A DNA stretch of 64,000 nucleotides from Peptoniphilus gorbachii (GTDB lineage: Bacteria > Bacillota > Clostridia > Tissierellales > Peptoniphilaceae), in NCBI RefSeq assembly GCF_016908115.1, contig NZ_JAFBDH010000003.1:124001-188000 (forward strand), in the 5' to 3' direction. Positions 43,964-51,869 of this stretch are shown here, in pieces. The notes under the pieces are model-generated. The model worked only from the letters and a program-made list of their open reading frames with translations. It made no database searches and was not told the DNA's origin. Position 1 is the first letter of the stretch. Every line of letters begins with the position of its first letter. A program made the position numbers and the translations under genes.

Positions 43964-43972
43964 ATTATAACA
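43964..43972 (-). promoter_or_regulatory. Extended -10 promoter of PBP gene
   Basis: TGTTATAAT on the minus strand is an extended -10 element with a poor -35. The predicted start would be about 10 nt before the ribosome site, giving a very short leader. Confidence 0.5.
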
Positions 43973-44059
43973 TTTTAAGAAGATGATTACTATTATGTTA
44001 ATGGGCTAAATAGTATTCCCTTATTTTTTTATGACAGCATTATGTAGTATAATGTAGTC

Positions 44060-45349
44060 ATGGATAATGTTTATTTTGAGAATTTAAATTCAAATAAAAA
44101 ATTAGAGAGAGTTATAACTGTTGGCACAAATATTGGCGCCTACCCTCATAGCCTTGAAACTTCCATGAAGGAGTTATCTGATCTTGTCTTTGCAGATGGG
44201 GCAGAGGTTGTGGGAGAAGTTACCCAAAATATTTTAAAGTTCAATCCAAAATATTTAATTGGGTCAGGTAAGGTTGACGAGATAAAGGAAATGGTTGGGC
44301 TCTTAGAAGTTGATGCCGTTGTCTTTAACGACGAGCTTTCTGGCATACAAGTAAGAAATTTGGAAAAGAGAATTAAGAAAAAAGTAATTGACAGGACAAA
44401 TTTAATTTTAGATATTTTTGGACTTCGCGCTACAACTTATGAGGCAAAGCTTCAAGTTGAACTTGCCATGCTTGAGTATCAACTACCTAGACTTCTTGGC
44501 ATCGATGGATGGTCAAGAACTGGTGGTGGAATTGGTACCAGAGGACCTGGTGAGCAAATTATTGAAACTGACAGGAGAAGGTTAAAAAGAGAAATCGATA
44601 AAATTAAAGAAAAACTTGAAAAGGCAAAAAAGACTAGAGACACCACAAGGACTAGAAGACTTGACTCCAATATTCCTATTGTATCCCTTGTTGGTTACAC
44701 CAACGCTGGCAAATCTACTATATTAAATAGATTAAAGGATGAAGATTCAGGAGAAGTTTCTGTTAAAAATATGCTTTTCGAAACCCTTGACCCTTCTTCA
44801 AGAAAGGCAAGGCTTCTTTCTGGTCGTGAGTTTATAATTTCTGACACTGTTGGTTTTGTTTCAAAACTTCCCACAAAAATTGTTGAAGCTTTTAAGTCAA
44901 CTCTTGAAGAAATCAAGTATTCTGATTTAATTCTTCATGTCATTGACGCATCAAGTGAGGATTTGGAAATTCAGTACAAGACAACTATGTCTATCTTAAA
45001 GGACATTGATGTCTTAGATAAAAATATAATCACTGTCTTTAACAAGGTTGACAAGGTAAATACGGAGGACATAAATCTTCCCCTAAAAGTTTTACCAGAG
45101 AAAAAAATTTATATTTCTGCCAAAAAAGACGAGAATATGGATGGGCTTTTAAAGATCATAGAAGACAACCTTGAGGAAAAATATTTTGATGTGAAATTAA
45201 AATTTGCCTATGGTGATACAGATTTACTCTACAAATTAGTAGAAAAATTTGATGCAAAACCAATATATGAAGATGATGGAATTTATTTGGAATTAAAGCT
45301 CGAAGAAAGTGAATACGAAAAAGTAAAGGATTATGTCGTAAATGTATAA
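44060..45349 (+). CDS. hflX: GTPase HflX
   Basis: A 429-residue ribosome-associated GTPase that splits or rescues stalled ribosomes under stress. The N-terminal domain has FNPKYLIGSGKVDEI and the glycine-rich GGGIGTRGPGE segment. The G domain has G1 GYTNAGKST, G3 DTVGF and G4 NKVDK. It overlaps the yigZ-like gene by 8 nt. A TATAAT about 12 nt before the start suggests a very short leader. Confidence 0.93.
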   Translation: MDNVYFENLNSNKKLERVITVGTNIGAYPHSLETSMKELSDLVFADGAEVVGEVTQNILKFNPKYLIGSGKVDEIKEMVGLLEVDAVVFNDELSGIQVRNLEKRIKKKVIDRTNLILDIFGLRATTYEAKLQVELAMLEYQLPRLLGIDGWSRTGGGIGTRGPGEQIIETDRRRLKREIDKIKEKLEKAKKTRDTTRTRRLDSNIPIVSLVGYTNAGKSTILNRLKDEDSGEVSVKNMLFETLDPSSRKARLLSGREFIISDTVGFVSKLPTKIVEAFKSTLEEIKYSDLILHVIDASSEDLEIQYKTTMSILKDIDVLDKNIITVFNKVDKVNTEDINLPLKVLPEKKIYISAKKDENMDGLLKIIEDNLEEKYFDVKLKFAYGDTDLLYKLVEKFDAKPIYEDDGIYLELKLEESEYEKVKDYVVNV

Positions 45350-45974
45350 GACAATTCTAAAAAAGGGAAAAGCTGAAATTGAAATAAAAAAATCTATTTT
45401 TATTGGCAGAGCTTTTTTCGTAAAAAGTGAAGATATGGCCCTTGAAATTTTAAAAGATATAAAGGAAATCGAAAAGTCTGCAACTCACAACTGCCATGCC
45501 TATATAATTGGCGAAGATGGACTTACCCAGAGATATTCTGATGACGGTGAGCCTTCTGGCACAGCAGGAGTTCCCATGCTTGAAGTCCTAAAAAAAGAAG
45601 ACATGAGAAATGTTCTTGTCATTGTCACTCGTTACTTTGGTGGCACAAAACTAGGAGCAGGCGGACTTGTCCGTGCCTACACAGACGCAGTTATAAAGGC
45701 TCTTGATGATGCCAAAAGATGCGTGAGAAAAAATTTTACAAGGACAAAAATAATTTATGACTACACCTTTCATGGTGCTATAATTAATTTACTTGCCAAT
45801 GAAAATTTTAAAATCATTAAAGAAAATTACACAGATAAAGTTGAGGTCACAATTGACATTTCAGATGACAAAAGCATTTTAGATAAAATTAGAGACTTGA
45901 CCTCTGCAAATTTTATAAGCGAAGACTTAGAAGAAATTGAACTTCCAACTATTGATGGAAAAATTATTTATTAA
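45342..45974 (+). CDS. YigZ/IMPACT-family protein
   Basis: A 210-residue protein of the IMPACT family. The core HNCHAYIIGEDGLTQRYSDDGEPSGTAGVPMLEVL and VTRYFGGTKLGAGGLVRAY are textbook matches. Bacterial members are of uncertain function, with links to translation control and proline-peptide metabolism proposed. It lies between hflX (8-nt overlap) and nadE (15-nt gap), probably one operon. Confidence 0.92.
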   Translation: MYKTILKKGKAEIEIKKSIFIGRAFFVKSEDMALEILKDIKEIEKSATHNCHAYIIGEDGLTQRYSDDGEPSGTAGVPMLEVLKKEDMRNVLVIVTRYFGGTKLGAGGLVRAYTDAVIKALDDAKRCVRKNFTRTKIIYDYTFHGAIINLLANENFKIIKENYTDKVEVTIDISDDKSILDKIRDLTSANFISEDLEEIELPTIDGKIIY

Positions 45975-45989
45975 AAATTAGGAGACATT

Positions 45990-46706
45990 ATGGATTATAA
46001 AAAAGTTACAGAAGATTTAGTAAAATGGGTAGGAGATTATGCAAAAAAAGTTGGCGCCAAGGGATTTATTTTTGGCCTATCAGGTGGAATTGATTCAGCA
46101 GTAGTTGCTGCCATAGCAAAAAGAGTTTTTCCAGAAAATTCTCTTGGATTAATTATGCCTTGTGACAGTATAGATAAGGATAGAGATGACGCCCTAAAAG
46201 TTGCCGAAGCAATAAACTTAGAGACAAAGACAATTGATCTCACTAGCACTTTTGAAGAACTCATGAAGGCATCTTTTACATCAGAAAACAAGATGGCAAG
46301 GTCAAACATCAAGCCAAGACTTAGGATGACCACACTTTATTATTATGCCCAAGACCTTGGCTACCTAGTCCTTGGACCATCAAATGCCAGCGAGTGGTAT
46401 CTTGGCTACTCAACAAAATATGGTGACTCAGCAGCAGACATCATGCCAATTGCAAATATTTTGAAGACAGATATTTTTGAAATAGCAAAGGAACTTGGCC
46501 TTCCGGAATTTATAATAAATAAAAAACCATCAGCAGGCCTTTGGGTGGGACAAACTGACGAAGATGAAATGGGCTTTACTTATGAAGTCCTCGACTCCTA
46601 TATTAGAGGAGAAAAAGTTCCAGAGCCTGAAATAAAAGAAAAAATTGACAGGATGCATAAGAATTCTTCTCACAAGAGAGTTATGGCTCCAAAATTTGAA
46701 ATCTAA
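45990..46706 (+). CDS. nadE: NH3-dependent NAD+ synthetase
   Basis: A 238-residue enzyme that amidates deamido-NAD using ammonia. The ATP-pyrophosphatase loop FGLSGGIDSAVVA and the GPSNASEWYLGYSTKYGDSAADIMPI segment are clear, and there is no glutaminase domain. GGAGA precedes ATG. Its last codons (AAATTTGAAATC) were copied in the tandem duplication that follows (see 47121). Confidence 0.95.
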   Translation: MDYKKVTEDLVKWVGDYAKKVGAKGFIFGLSGGIDSAVVAAIAKRVFPENSLGLIMPCDSIDKDRDDALKVAEAINLETKTIDLTSTFEELMKASFTSENKMARSNIKPRLRMTTLYYYAQDLGYLVLGPSNASEWYLGYSTKYGDSAADIMPIANILKTDIFEIAKELGLPEFIINKKPSAGLWVGQTDEDEMGFTYEVLDSYIRGEKVPEPEIKEKIDRMHKNSSHKRVMAPKFEI

Positions 46707-46728
46707 AATTTATTTAAGGCGGGTTTAA

Positions 46729-46896
46729 ATGATAAAAGATAGGATTAAAAATTTATTTATTTTAATATTTTGTATGATAATTTCTAATATATTTATTTGG
46801 TATAAGACGGGGAATTTGAATTACAATATTATAGAAAGTGACATTTTTGTCATTGGAATTTATATAATAACTTGCCTTATTATCTATCTAATTTAA
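46729..46896 (+). CDS. Tiny membrane protein, copy 1
   Basis: A 55-residue protein with two predicted membrane segments. It begins MIKDRIKNLFILI and has YKTGNLNYN before the second segment. AAGGCGGG lies 5 nt before ATG. It is homologous to the 60-residue protein at 47158. Function is unknown. It ends earlier than the copy because the aligned codon is TAA here and TCA there. Confidence 0.65.
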   Translation: MIKDRIKNLFILIFCMIISNIFIWYKTGNLNYNIIESDIFVIGIYIITCLIIYLI

Positions 46897-46911
46897 GGAA
46901 AAAGGTATAAA

Positions 46912-47094
46912 ATGAAAAATTACATCAAGCATTCCCTAGTCTTATTTGCTTACTTAATTCTAGTGAGGAAGTTTTTTATTTACAAGTTTGGGACCTATGA
47001 GGGAGAAAAATTAAAAATTGCCCTAATAGCCTTTGTCTTATATGTCTTAACTTACTTTGTCATAGAAAAAATAAAAAATAAAAAAGAAAATTAA
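46912..47094 (+). CDS. Tiny membrane protein after copy 1
   Basis: A 60-residue protein with two predicted membrane segments (about 8-20 and 34-50) and a basic tail. It lies 15 nt after the first tiny gene with AAGG upstream. A truncated remnant of the same gene follows the second copy at 47346. Family is not recognised. Confidence 0.6.
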   Translation: MKNYIKHSLVLFAYLILVRKFFIYKFGTYEGEKLKIALIAFVLYVLTYFVIEKIKNKKEN

Positions 47095-47157
47095 AATTTT
47101 CTAATATTATTAATTACTTAAAATTTGAAATCAAAAATCTATTTAATGGAGGTTTAA

Positions 47158-47340
47158 ATGTTAAAAGATAGAATTAAAAATTTATTTATTTTAATAATTG
47201 CTATTATATTTTATGATGGATTTACTTATTACAAGACAGGAAAACTTAGTTCTGCAACAATAAAAAATGATATTTTTTTCATAGGAGTTTATCTAATAAT
47301 TAGCCTTATTATTTATTTCATTTCAAGAAGAAAAGGATAA
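47158..47340 (+). CDS. Tiny membrane protein, copy 2
   Basis: A 60-residue paralogue of the protein at 46729, sharing KDRIKNLFILI, YKTGKL and the second hydrophobic segment, with an added RRKG tail. GGAGG lies 6 nt before ATG, a better ribosome site than in copy 1. Confidence 0.68.
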   Translation: MLKDRIKNLFILIIAIIFYDGFTYYKTGKLSSATIKNDIFFIGVYLIISLIIYFISRRKG

Positions 47341-47345
47341 ATTAA

Positions 47346-47396
47346 ATGATTAGATTAAAAATATTATAGAAAAAATAAAAAAATAAAAAAGAAAAT
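47346..47396 (+). pseudogene. Remnant of second tiny membrane-protein gene
   Basis: An ATG at 47346 is followed by only seven codons and a stop. The sequence after it matches the 3' end of the gene at 46912-47094. It is what remains after an internal deletion in the second duplication unit. Confidence 0.6.
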
Positions 47397-47407
47397 TAAA
47401 AATCTTC

Positions 47408-47436
47408 TTGACAAATAATTTTCCTGTGCCTATAAT
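47408..47436 (+). promoter_or_regulatory. Promoter of first T-box transcript
   Basis: A perfect TTGACA (47408-47413) and a perfect TATAAT (47431-47436) are separated by 17 nt. Confidence 0.92.
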
Positions 47437-47454
47437 ACTTTCTAATAAAATAAT

Positions 47455-47698
47455 AAATGCGAAGAAAGAGAAAAAGGTATTTAATAAGTCTTAAAGAGAG
47501 TGGGGATGGTGAGAGCCCACAGACAAGTTAGTATCATATATTCACTCTAAAGCATGAAGATTGAACGCGAGTAGATCTTCACGGCAGTCACCGTTATCAT
47601 GGACTAGAGATTGTTAGATCTTTAATGAGGAAATATTTATATTTCGAACTTAGGTGGTACAGCGAATCCTTCGCCCTATATGGGTGGAGGATTTTTTT
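47455..47698 (+). promoter_or_regulatory. T-box leader 1, aligned specifier TTC (Phe)
   Basis: Stem I runs to about 47550, with the distal loop GATGGTGAGAG held by GTGGG/CCCAC. The codon before ACTCTAAAGC is TTC (47541-47543). The T-box sequence AGGTGGTACAGCG is at 47652-47664, with CAGCG where most leaders have CCGCG. The terminator ATCCTTCGCCC/GGGTGGAGGAT and T-run end at 47698. The TGGT bulge pairs with a tRNA ending ACCA, which fits tRNA-Phe. Specifier assignment is by alignment with leader 2, so it is inference. Confidence 0.85.
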
Positions 47699-47730
47699 AT
47701 TATTTTAAATAATTTTTTTGGAGGACAAAA

Positions 47731-48705
47731 ATGAAAAATTTAAAGAAAATGGTAAAAGTTATAAGTATTGGTGCCCTTGCACTTTCACTTGTTGGATGTG
47801 CAGGCGATAAGAAAGCAGAAAAAGAAGATGGCAAAATAAAAATTGGCGCCATTCAGTATATTGAACACGTGTCCCTAGACAATGCCCTAAAGGGTTTTGA
47901 GGATAGGTTAAAGGAAGAAGGCATTGAGGCAGAAGTTGAAGTTGAAAATTTGCAAGGCGACCAAGCTTTAACTACTACTGCACCAAAAAAATTTGAAGGC
48001 GATGACTACAAATTAGTTTACGCTATTTCTACTCCAGCTGCACAGGGAGCAAAGACTGCTCTTCCAAATAAAAATATTGTCTATTCAGCAGTTACAGATC
48101 CAGTGGAAGCAGGGCTAATTGAAGGACCAGATAAAATTACAAACATCACAGGAGTTAACGATGCAGTTTCAGCCAAGAATCAAATTGAATCCTTCTTAAA
48201 AATTTATCCTGACATAAAAACTATAGGAACAATTTTCTCAACTAATGAAGCTAATTCAAAGGTACAAGTGGAAGCTTTAGAGAATGCTTGTAAGGAGCTT
48301 GGACTTAAACTTGAAACAGTTGGAATAAATAATATAAATGACATTGGTCAAGCTCTTTCAACTTTAACTGGAAAGATCGATGCCTATTATGCCCTAACAG
48401 ACAACACAGTTGCATCAGCTGGTCCAATCGTTGCTGAAAGTTTATTAAAAGAAAAAATTCCATCTCTTTCAGCAGAAGAGGGACAAGTTTCTAAGGGACT
48501 TTTAATGAGCGAAGGCGTTGACTACTACGAACATGGAAGACAAGCAGCTGATCTTGCCATAAAAATTTTAAAGGGCGAAGACATTAAAAATATTCACGCA
48601 GAAGACAACAAGGCTTCAAAGAAAAAGGTAAATGGAAAAACTGCAGAGGCTCTTGGACTTGATTTAAACAACGAAAATTTAAAGGATGCTGAAATTTTAA
48701 AATAA
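47731..48705 (+). CDS. ABC substrate-binding lipoprotein 1 (TrpX-like, aromatic amino acid)
   Basis: A 324-residue exported lipoprotein with lipobox LVGC (Cys23) and an ABC_sub_bind-type fold. IKIGAIQYIEHVSLDNALKG, STPAAQGAKTALPN, AVTDPVEAGLI and SAEEGQVSKGLLMSEGVDYYEHGRQAA are typical of the TrpX-type family tied to aromatic amino-acid uptake. It is paralogous to the protein at 49084 and has no permease or ATPase directly after it. It probably docks on the shared permease at 50105. Control by T-box 1 suggests phenylalanine. GGAGG precedes ATG. Confidence 0.86.
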   Translation: MKNLKKMVKVISIGALALSLVGCAGDKKAEKEDGKIKIGAIQYIEHVSLDNALKGFEDRLKEEGIEAEVEVENLQGDQALTTTAPKKFEGDDYKLVYAISTPAAQGAKTALPNKNIVYSAVTDPVEAGLIEGPDKITNITGVNDAVSAKNQIESFLKIYPDIKTIGTIFSTNEANSKVQVEALENACKELGLKLETVGINNINDIGQALSTLTGKIDAYYALTDNTVASAGPIVAESLLKEKIPSLSAEEGQVSKGLLMSEGVDYYEHGRQAADLAIKILKGEDIKNIHAEDNKASKKKVNGKTAEALGLDLNNENLKDAEILK

Positions 48706-48772
48706 TTTCAGCGAGCATTAATTAAATTTTAAAAACTAAATAAAAAATTTTTTGGGAAAAATAAAAAAAGGC

Positions 48773-48801
48773 TTGACTTTGTTCTGCTACTAGAATATAA
48801 T
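48773..48801 (+). promoter_or_regulatory. Promoter of second T-box transcript
   Basis: TTGACT (48773-48778) and a perfect TATAAT (48796-48801) are separated by 17 nt. Confidence 0.88.
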
Positions 48802-48819
48802 CAATTTAATTTAATAAAA

Positions 48820-49066
48820 GCGTTGAAAGAGAAAAAAGAATTTTTGATGATTTAAGAGAGTTGCCGTCTGGTGCGAGGCAATACACAAAAGTTTAATATA
48901 CACTCTAAAGCTTATTTGTTGAAATTAGTAGGCAAGTACGGAAGCCACCGTTAACTGAGGCTAGAGGTTGTTAGACCTTAAGGTGAGGTAATCTTTTTAG
49001 ATTATAAAATCGGGTGGTACCGCGAAGTCAGTCTTTCGTCCCAATGTGGATGAAAGGCTTTTTTTA
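48820..49066 (+). promoter_or_regulatory. T-box leader 2, aligned specifier TAC (Tyr)
   Basis: The Stem I distal hairpin is TTGCC/GGCAA around GTCTGGTGCGA. The codon before ACTCTAAAGC is TAC (48899-48901). The canonical T-box sequence GGGTGGTACCGCG is at 49012-49024. The terminator pairs CTTTCGTCC with GGATGAAAG and ends in a T-run. The TGGT bulge fits a tRNA with discriminator A, such as tRNA-Tyr, and argues against bacterial tRNA-Trp (discriminator G). Tyr assignment is inference. Confidence 0.9.
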
Positions 49067-49083
49067 TTTTATGGAGGTTTTTT

Positions 49084-50073
49084 ATGAAATTTAGAAAGTT
49101 GTTTGTTTTACTTATTATGTCCCTTGTCCTTGTGGCTTGTGGCAAAAGTGGAAATAGTGAAAATGTGAAAGAAGAAACTGCTAAGGAAACTAGCAGTGCA
49201 AAAAAAATTGGTGTCATTCAAATTGCAGACCACATTGCCCTTGAAAGAGCAAGACAAGGTTTTGAAGATGAAATAAAAAGGACTAATCCAGATGTTGAAA
49301 TTATTTCAAAAAATGCCAATGGAGATTTGACAGTTGTCCCATCAATTATTAAATCTTTTCAAGATAAAAAAGTTGATTTGATTTATGCAATTGCAACTCC
49401 AGCTGCACAAGGTGCAAAGAACGGTGAAAAGGAAATTCCAATTATTTTTAACGCAGTAACTGATCCTGAAAGTGCTGATCTTCTTAAAAATTTAGAAGAG
49501 CCAGAAGAAAATGTAACTGGTGTCAGTGATTATTTTTCAATCTCTGCACAACTTGAAGAAATGATAAGTATTTTCCCAGATGTCAAAAATGTTGGCGTTA
49601 TGTTTTCTACAAACGAAGCCAATTCAAAATTCCAAGTAGAAGAACTTAAAAAAGCAGCTGCAGGTTTTGGATTAAATGTAGTTGAAGTTGGAGTAAATAA
49701 TATTAATGACGTGTCAACTGCAATAAAGACAATAGAGCCAAAGATTGACATCTTTATGGCGATTACAGATAACACAGTTTCATCTGCCTCAACAATAATA
49801 GCAGAATCTTTAAAGGAATCAAAAATTCCTTCCTTTGCATCAGAAGAAGGACCTGTAGAAAATGGAATACTATTTAGTGCAGGTGTTGACTATGTAGATC
49901 TTGGAAAGAAAGCAGCAGGCATGGCAAGTGAAATTCTTGGCGGCAAAAAAGTTTCTGAACTTCCAGTAGTATTTTCAACTGACACAAGAAAAGTTGTAAA
50001 CAAAAAAACTGCTGAGGCCCTTGGACTAAGTAATGAAGATAATTTAATGAAAGACGCAAAGGTCGTTGAATAA
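49084..50073 (+). CDS. ABC substrate-binding lipoprotein 2 (TrpX-like, aromatic amino acid)
   Basis: A 329-residue lipoprotein with lipobox LVAC (Cys19), paralogous to the protein at 47731 throughout (IGVIQIADHIALERARQG, ATPAAQGAKNG, AVTDPESADLL, FASEEGPVENGILFSAGVDYVDLG). It heads the operon with permease and ATPase and is controlled by T-box 2, so tyrosine is the likely ligand. GGAGG precedes ATG. Confidence 0.88.
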   Translation: MKFRKLFVLLIMSLVLVACGKSGNSENVKEETAKETSSAKKIGVIQIADHIALERARQGFEDEIKRTNPDVEIISKNANGDLTVVPSIIKSFQDKKVDLIYAIATPAAQGAKNGEKEIPIIFNAVTDPESADLLKNLEEPEENVTGVSDYFSISAQLEEMISIFPDVKNVGVMFSTNEANSKFQVEELKKAAAGFGLNVVEVGVNNINDVSTAIKTIEPKIDIFMAITDNTVSSASTIIAESLKESKIPSFASEEGPVENGILFSAGVDYVDLGKKAAGMASEILGGKKVSELPVVFSTDTRKVVNKKTAEALGLSNEDNLMKDAKVVE

Positions 50074-50104
50074 AAAATTATAATAAATTTTAGGAGGAAG
50101 AAAG

Positions 50105-50989
50105 TTGAATTCAGTAATAATGGAATCCATTGTCATGGGACTTATATTTTCCATATTGACAATAGGAGTAGTAATAACATTTAAAATTTTAGATTTTCCA
50201 GATATGTCTGTGGAAGGTACCTTTCCGCTGGGAGCTTTTGCCTTTGCAAAGATGCTAACTCTTGGAATGAACCCACTACTTGCAATGTTAGTTTCACTTA
50301 TTGCAGGTGGTCTTGGTGGATATATAACTTATATTTTATTTAGAAAATTTAAAATTCAGGCAATACTTGCAGGGATTTTGACCATGACATTTTTATATTC
50401 AGTTAATTTGAGAATTACTGGCACGCCAAATGTTACCTTCTTTGATTATAAAACTGTTTTTCAACTTTTTGAAAGCCTTCCAAAAATTGTAATTTTAATT
50501 GTCATGACCCTAATAATAAAAATTATTTTAGATTGGTTTTTAAAAACAGAAAAAGGATATTTACTTTTGGCAACTGGCGACAATGAAACTCTAGTAAAAG
50601 CTCTTGGCAAAAATCCAGACAAGTATATTGCTATAGGTCTTATAATTTCAAATGCATTGGCAGCCTTGGCAGGAGCCTTAATGGCACAGTCAAATGGCTA
50701 CGCAGACATAACAATGGGTCAAGCCATAATCGTATCTGCTCTTGCATCAGTTATTATAGGCGATGCCTTTTTAAAGAACGCAAACTTTTTAAATAGAACT
50801 ACAAGGGCAATAATAGGAGCAATAATTTATAGAATCATTTACGGCATAGCCCTTTACCTTGGACTTGCTCCAAGTGATTTAAAGGGAATAACTGCAATAA
50901 TAGTTGTATTCTTTATAGTTTATAATAATGTCTCCTCCAAGGGACTATCTGTATTAAAGGGAAAGAGGGAAGAAAATGCTACAAATTAA
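50105..50989 (+). CDS. ABC transporter permease (TrpY-like)
   Basis: A 294-residue permease with about eight or nine membrane segments of the branched-chain/TrpY type. ILDFPDMSVEGTFPLGAFAFAKM near the N terminus and ALGKNPDKYIAIGLIISNALAALAGALMAQSNGYADI are family-like. It starts at TTG 50105, 7 nt after AGGAGG; ATG 50120 is possible. It overlaps the ATPase gene by 14 nt. It probably serves both binding proteins. Confidence 0.9.
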   Translation: MNSVIMESIVMGLIFSILTIGVVITFKILDFPDMSVEGTFPLGAFAFAKMLTLGMNPLLAMLVSLIAGGLGGYITYILFRKFKIQAILAGILTMTFLYSVNLRITGTPNVTFFDYKTVFQLFESLPKIVILIVMTLIIKIILDWFLKTEKGYLLLATGDNETLVKALGKNPDKYIAIGLIISNALAALAGALMAQSNGYADITMGQAIIVSALASVIIGDAFLKNANFLNRTTRAIIGAIIYRIIYGIALYLGLAPSDLKGITAIIVVFFIVYNNVSSKGLSVLKGKREENATN

Positions 50990-51797
50990 AAATATATCAA
51001 AAACTTTTTACAAGGGAATGGAAGAAGAAAATCAAGTATTTAATAACTTTTCCCTTGATATTGAAGAAAATAAGTGCGTTGCAATTTTAGGACCAAATGG
51101 ATGTGGCAAGTCTACATTATTTAATATGATTTCTGGATCACTTAACCCAGATAAGGGAGAAATTCTCTTAGACGATGTAGACATTGCAAAATTATCTGAA
51201 GACAAGAGGGCAATAGACATTGGAAAGGTAAATCAAGACCCTTCAAAGGGAGTTTGCCAAAGCCTAAATATTTTAGAAAACATGTCCATGGCTTTTAAAA
51301 AGGGACATAAATTTACCTTCAAAAAATTAATCGACAAGGCTAACAATGAAAAAATAATTGAAAAACTAAAGAGCCTTGACCTTGGACTTGAAAATAAATT
51401 AAAGACACAAGTAAAATTTTTATCAGGTGGACAAAGACAATCACTATCTCTTTTAATGGCGACAGTAAAAAAACCAAAAATACTTTTACTTGACGAACAT
51501 ACAGCAGCCCTTGACCCAAAGACATCAAAGCTAATCATGGATAAGACTAACAACTTAATTAAAAAAGAAAAGATCACAACACTTATGATTACTCACAACT
51601 TGAAAAATGCCATAGAATATTCTGACAGAATAATAATGCTAAATAAGGGCGAAGTTGTCCTAGACATTCTTCCAAGTGAGGTGACAGAAGAAGAATTAAA
51701 TAGAATTTACAACGAAAAAATAGAAGAATCAAATAATATAGAATCAGAAAGATTAAAAAGTTTAGAAAATATGAAACAAATAGAAAAAATTGCATAA
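50976..51797 (+). CDS. ABC transporter ATP-binding protein (TrpZ-like)
   Basis: A 273-residue ATPase with intact motifs: Walker A GPNGCGKST, Q-loop VNQDPSKG, signature LSGGQRQSLSL, Walker B ILLLDEHTAALD and switch MITHNL. It overlaps the permease gene by 14 nt and is the last gene of the T-box 2 operon. A terminator follows. Confidence 0.93.
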   Translation: MLQIKNISKTFYKGMEEENQVFNNFSLDIEENKCVAILGPNGCGKSTLFNMISGSLNPDKGEILLDDVDIAKLSEDKRAIDIGKVNQDPSKGVCQSLNILENMSMAFKKGHKFTFKKLIDKANNEKIIEKLKSLDLGLENKLKTQVKFLSGGQRQSLSLLMATVKKPKILLLDEHTAALDPKTSKLIMDKTNNLIKKEKITTLMITHNLKNAIEYSDRIIMLNKGEVVLDILPSEVTEEELNRIYNEKIEESNNIESERLKSLENMKQIEKIA

Positions 51798-51820
51798 ACC
51801 TCATAAAATAATTGCATTGG

Positions 51821-51854
51821 AAAAAGTCCTACCTTTTGTCGGGTAGGACTTTTT
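51821..51854. terminator. Bidirectional terminator between convergent genes
   Basis: AAAAAGTCCTACC pairs perfectly with GGTAGGACTTTTT. It serves the ATPase gene on the plus strand and the anti-sigma gene ending at 51870 on the minus strand. Confidence 0.92.
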
Positions 51855-51869
51855 CCATAATATAAATTT

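Larger units (their letters stand above)
46692..47094 (+). repeat. 429-bp tandem duplication, unit 1
   Basis: The unit runs from the last four codons of nadE through two tiny membrane-protein genes. The copy starting at 47121 keeps a constant 429-bp offset through the nadE tail (46692 to 47121) and the first small gene (46729 to 47158). Confidence 0.8.
47121..47396 (+). repeat. 429-bp tandem duplication, unit 2 with internal deletion
   Basis: This copy begins with AAATTTGAAATC from the nadE end and contains a full second copy of the first tiny gene. The second tiny gene is reduced by about 126 bp: the matching tail TATAGAAAAAATAAAA is offset by 303-304 bp instead of 429. Confidence 0.75.

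Noticed and set aside
47731-51797. Calling the T-box system tryptophan-specific by similarity to trpXYZ
   Set aside because: No TGG occurs at the specifier position in either leader, and the TGGT bulge does not fit tRNA-Trp, whose bacterial discriminator base is G.
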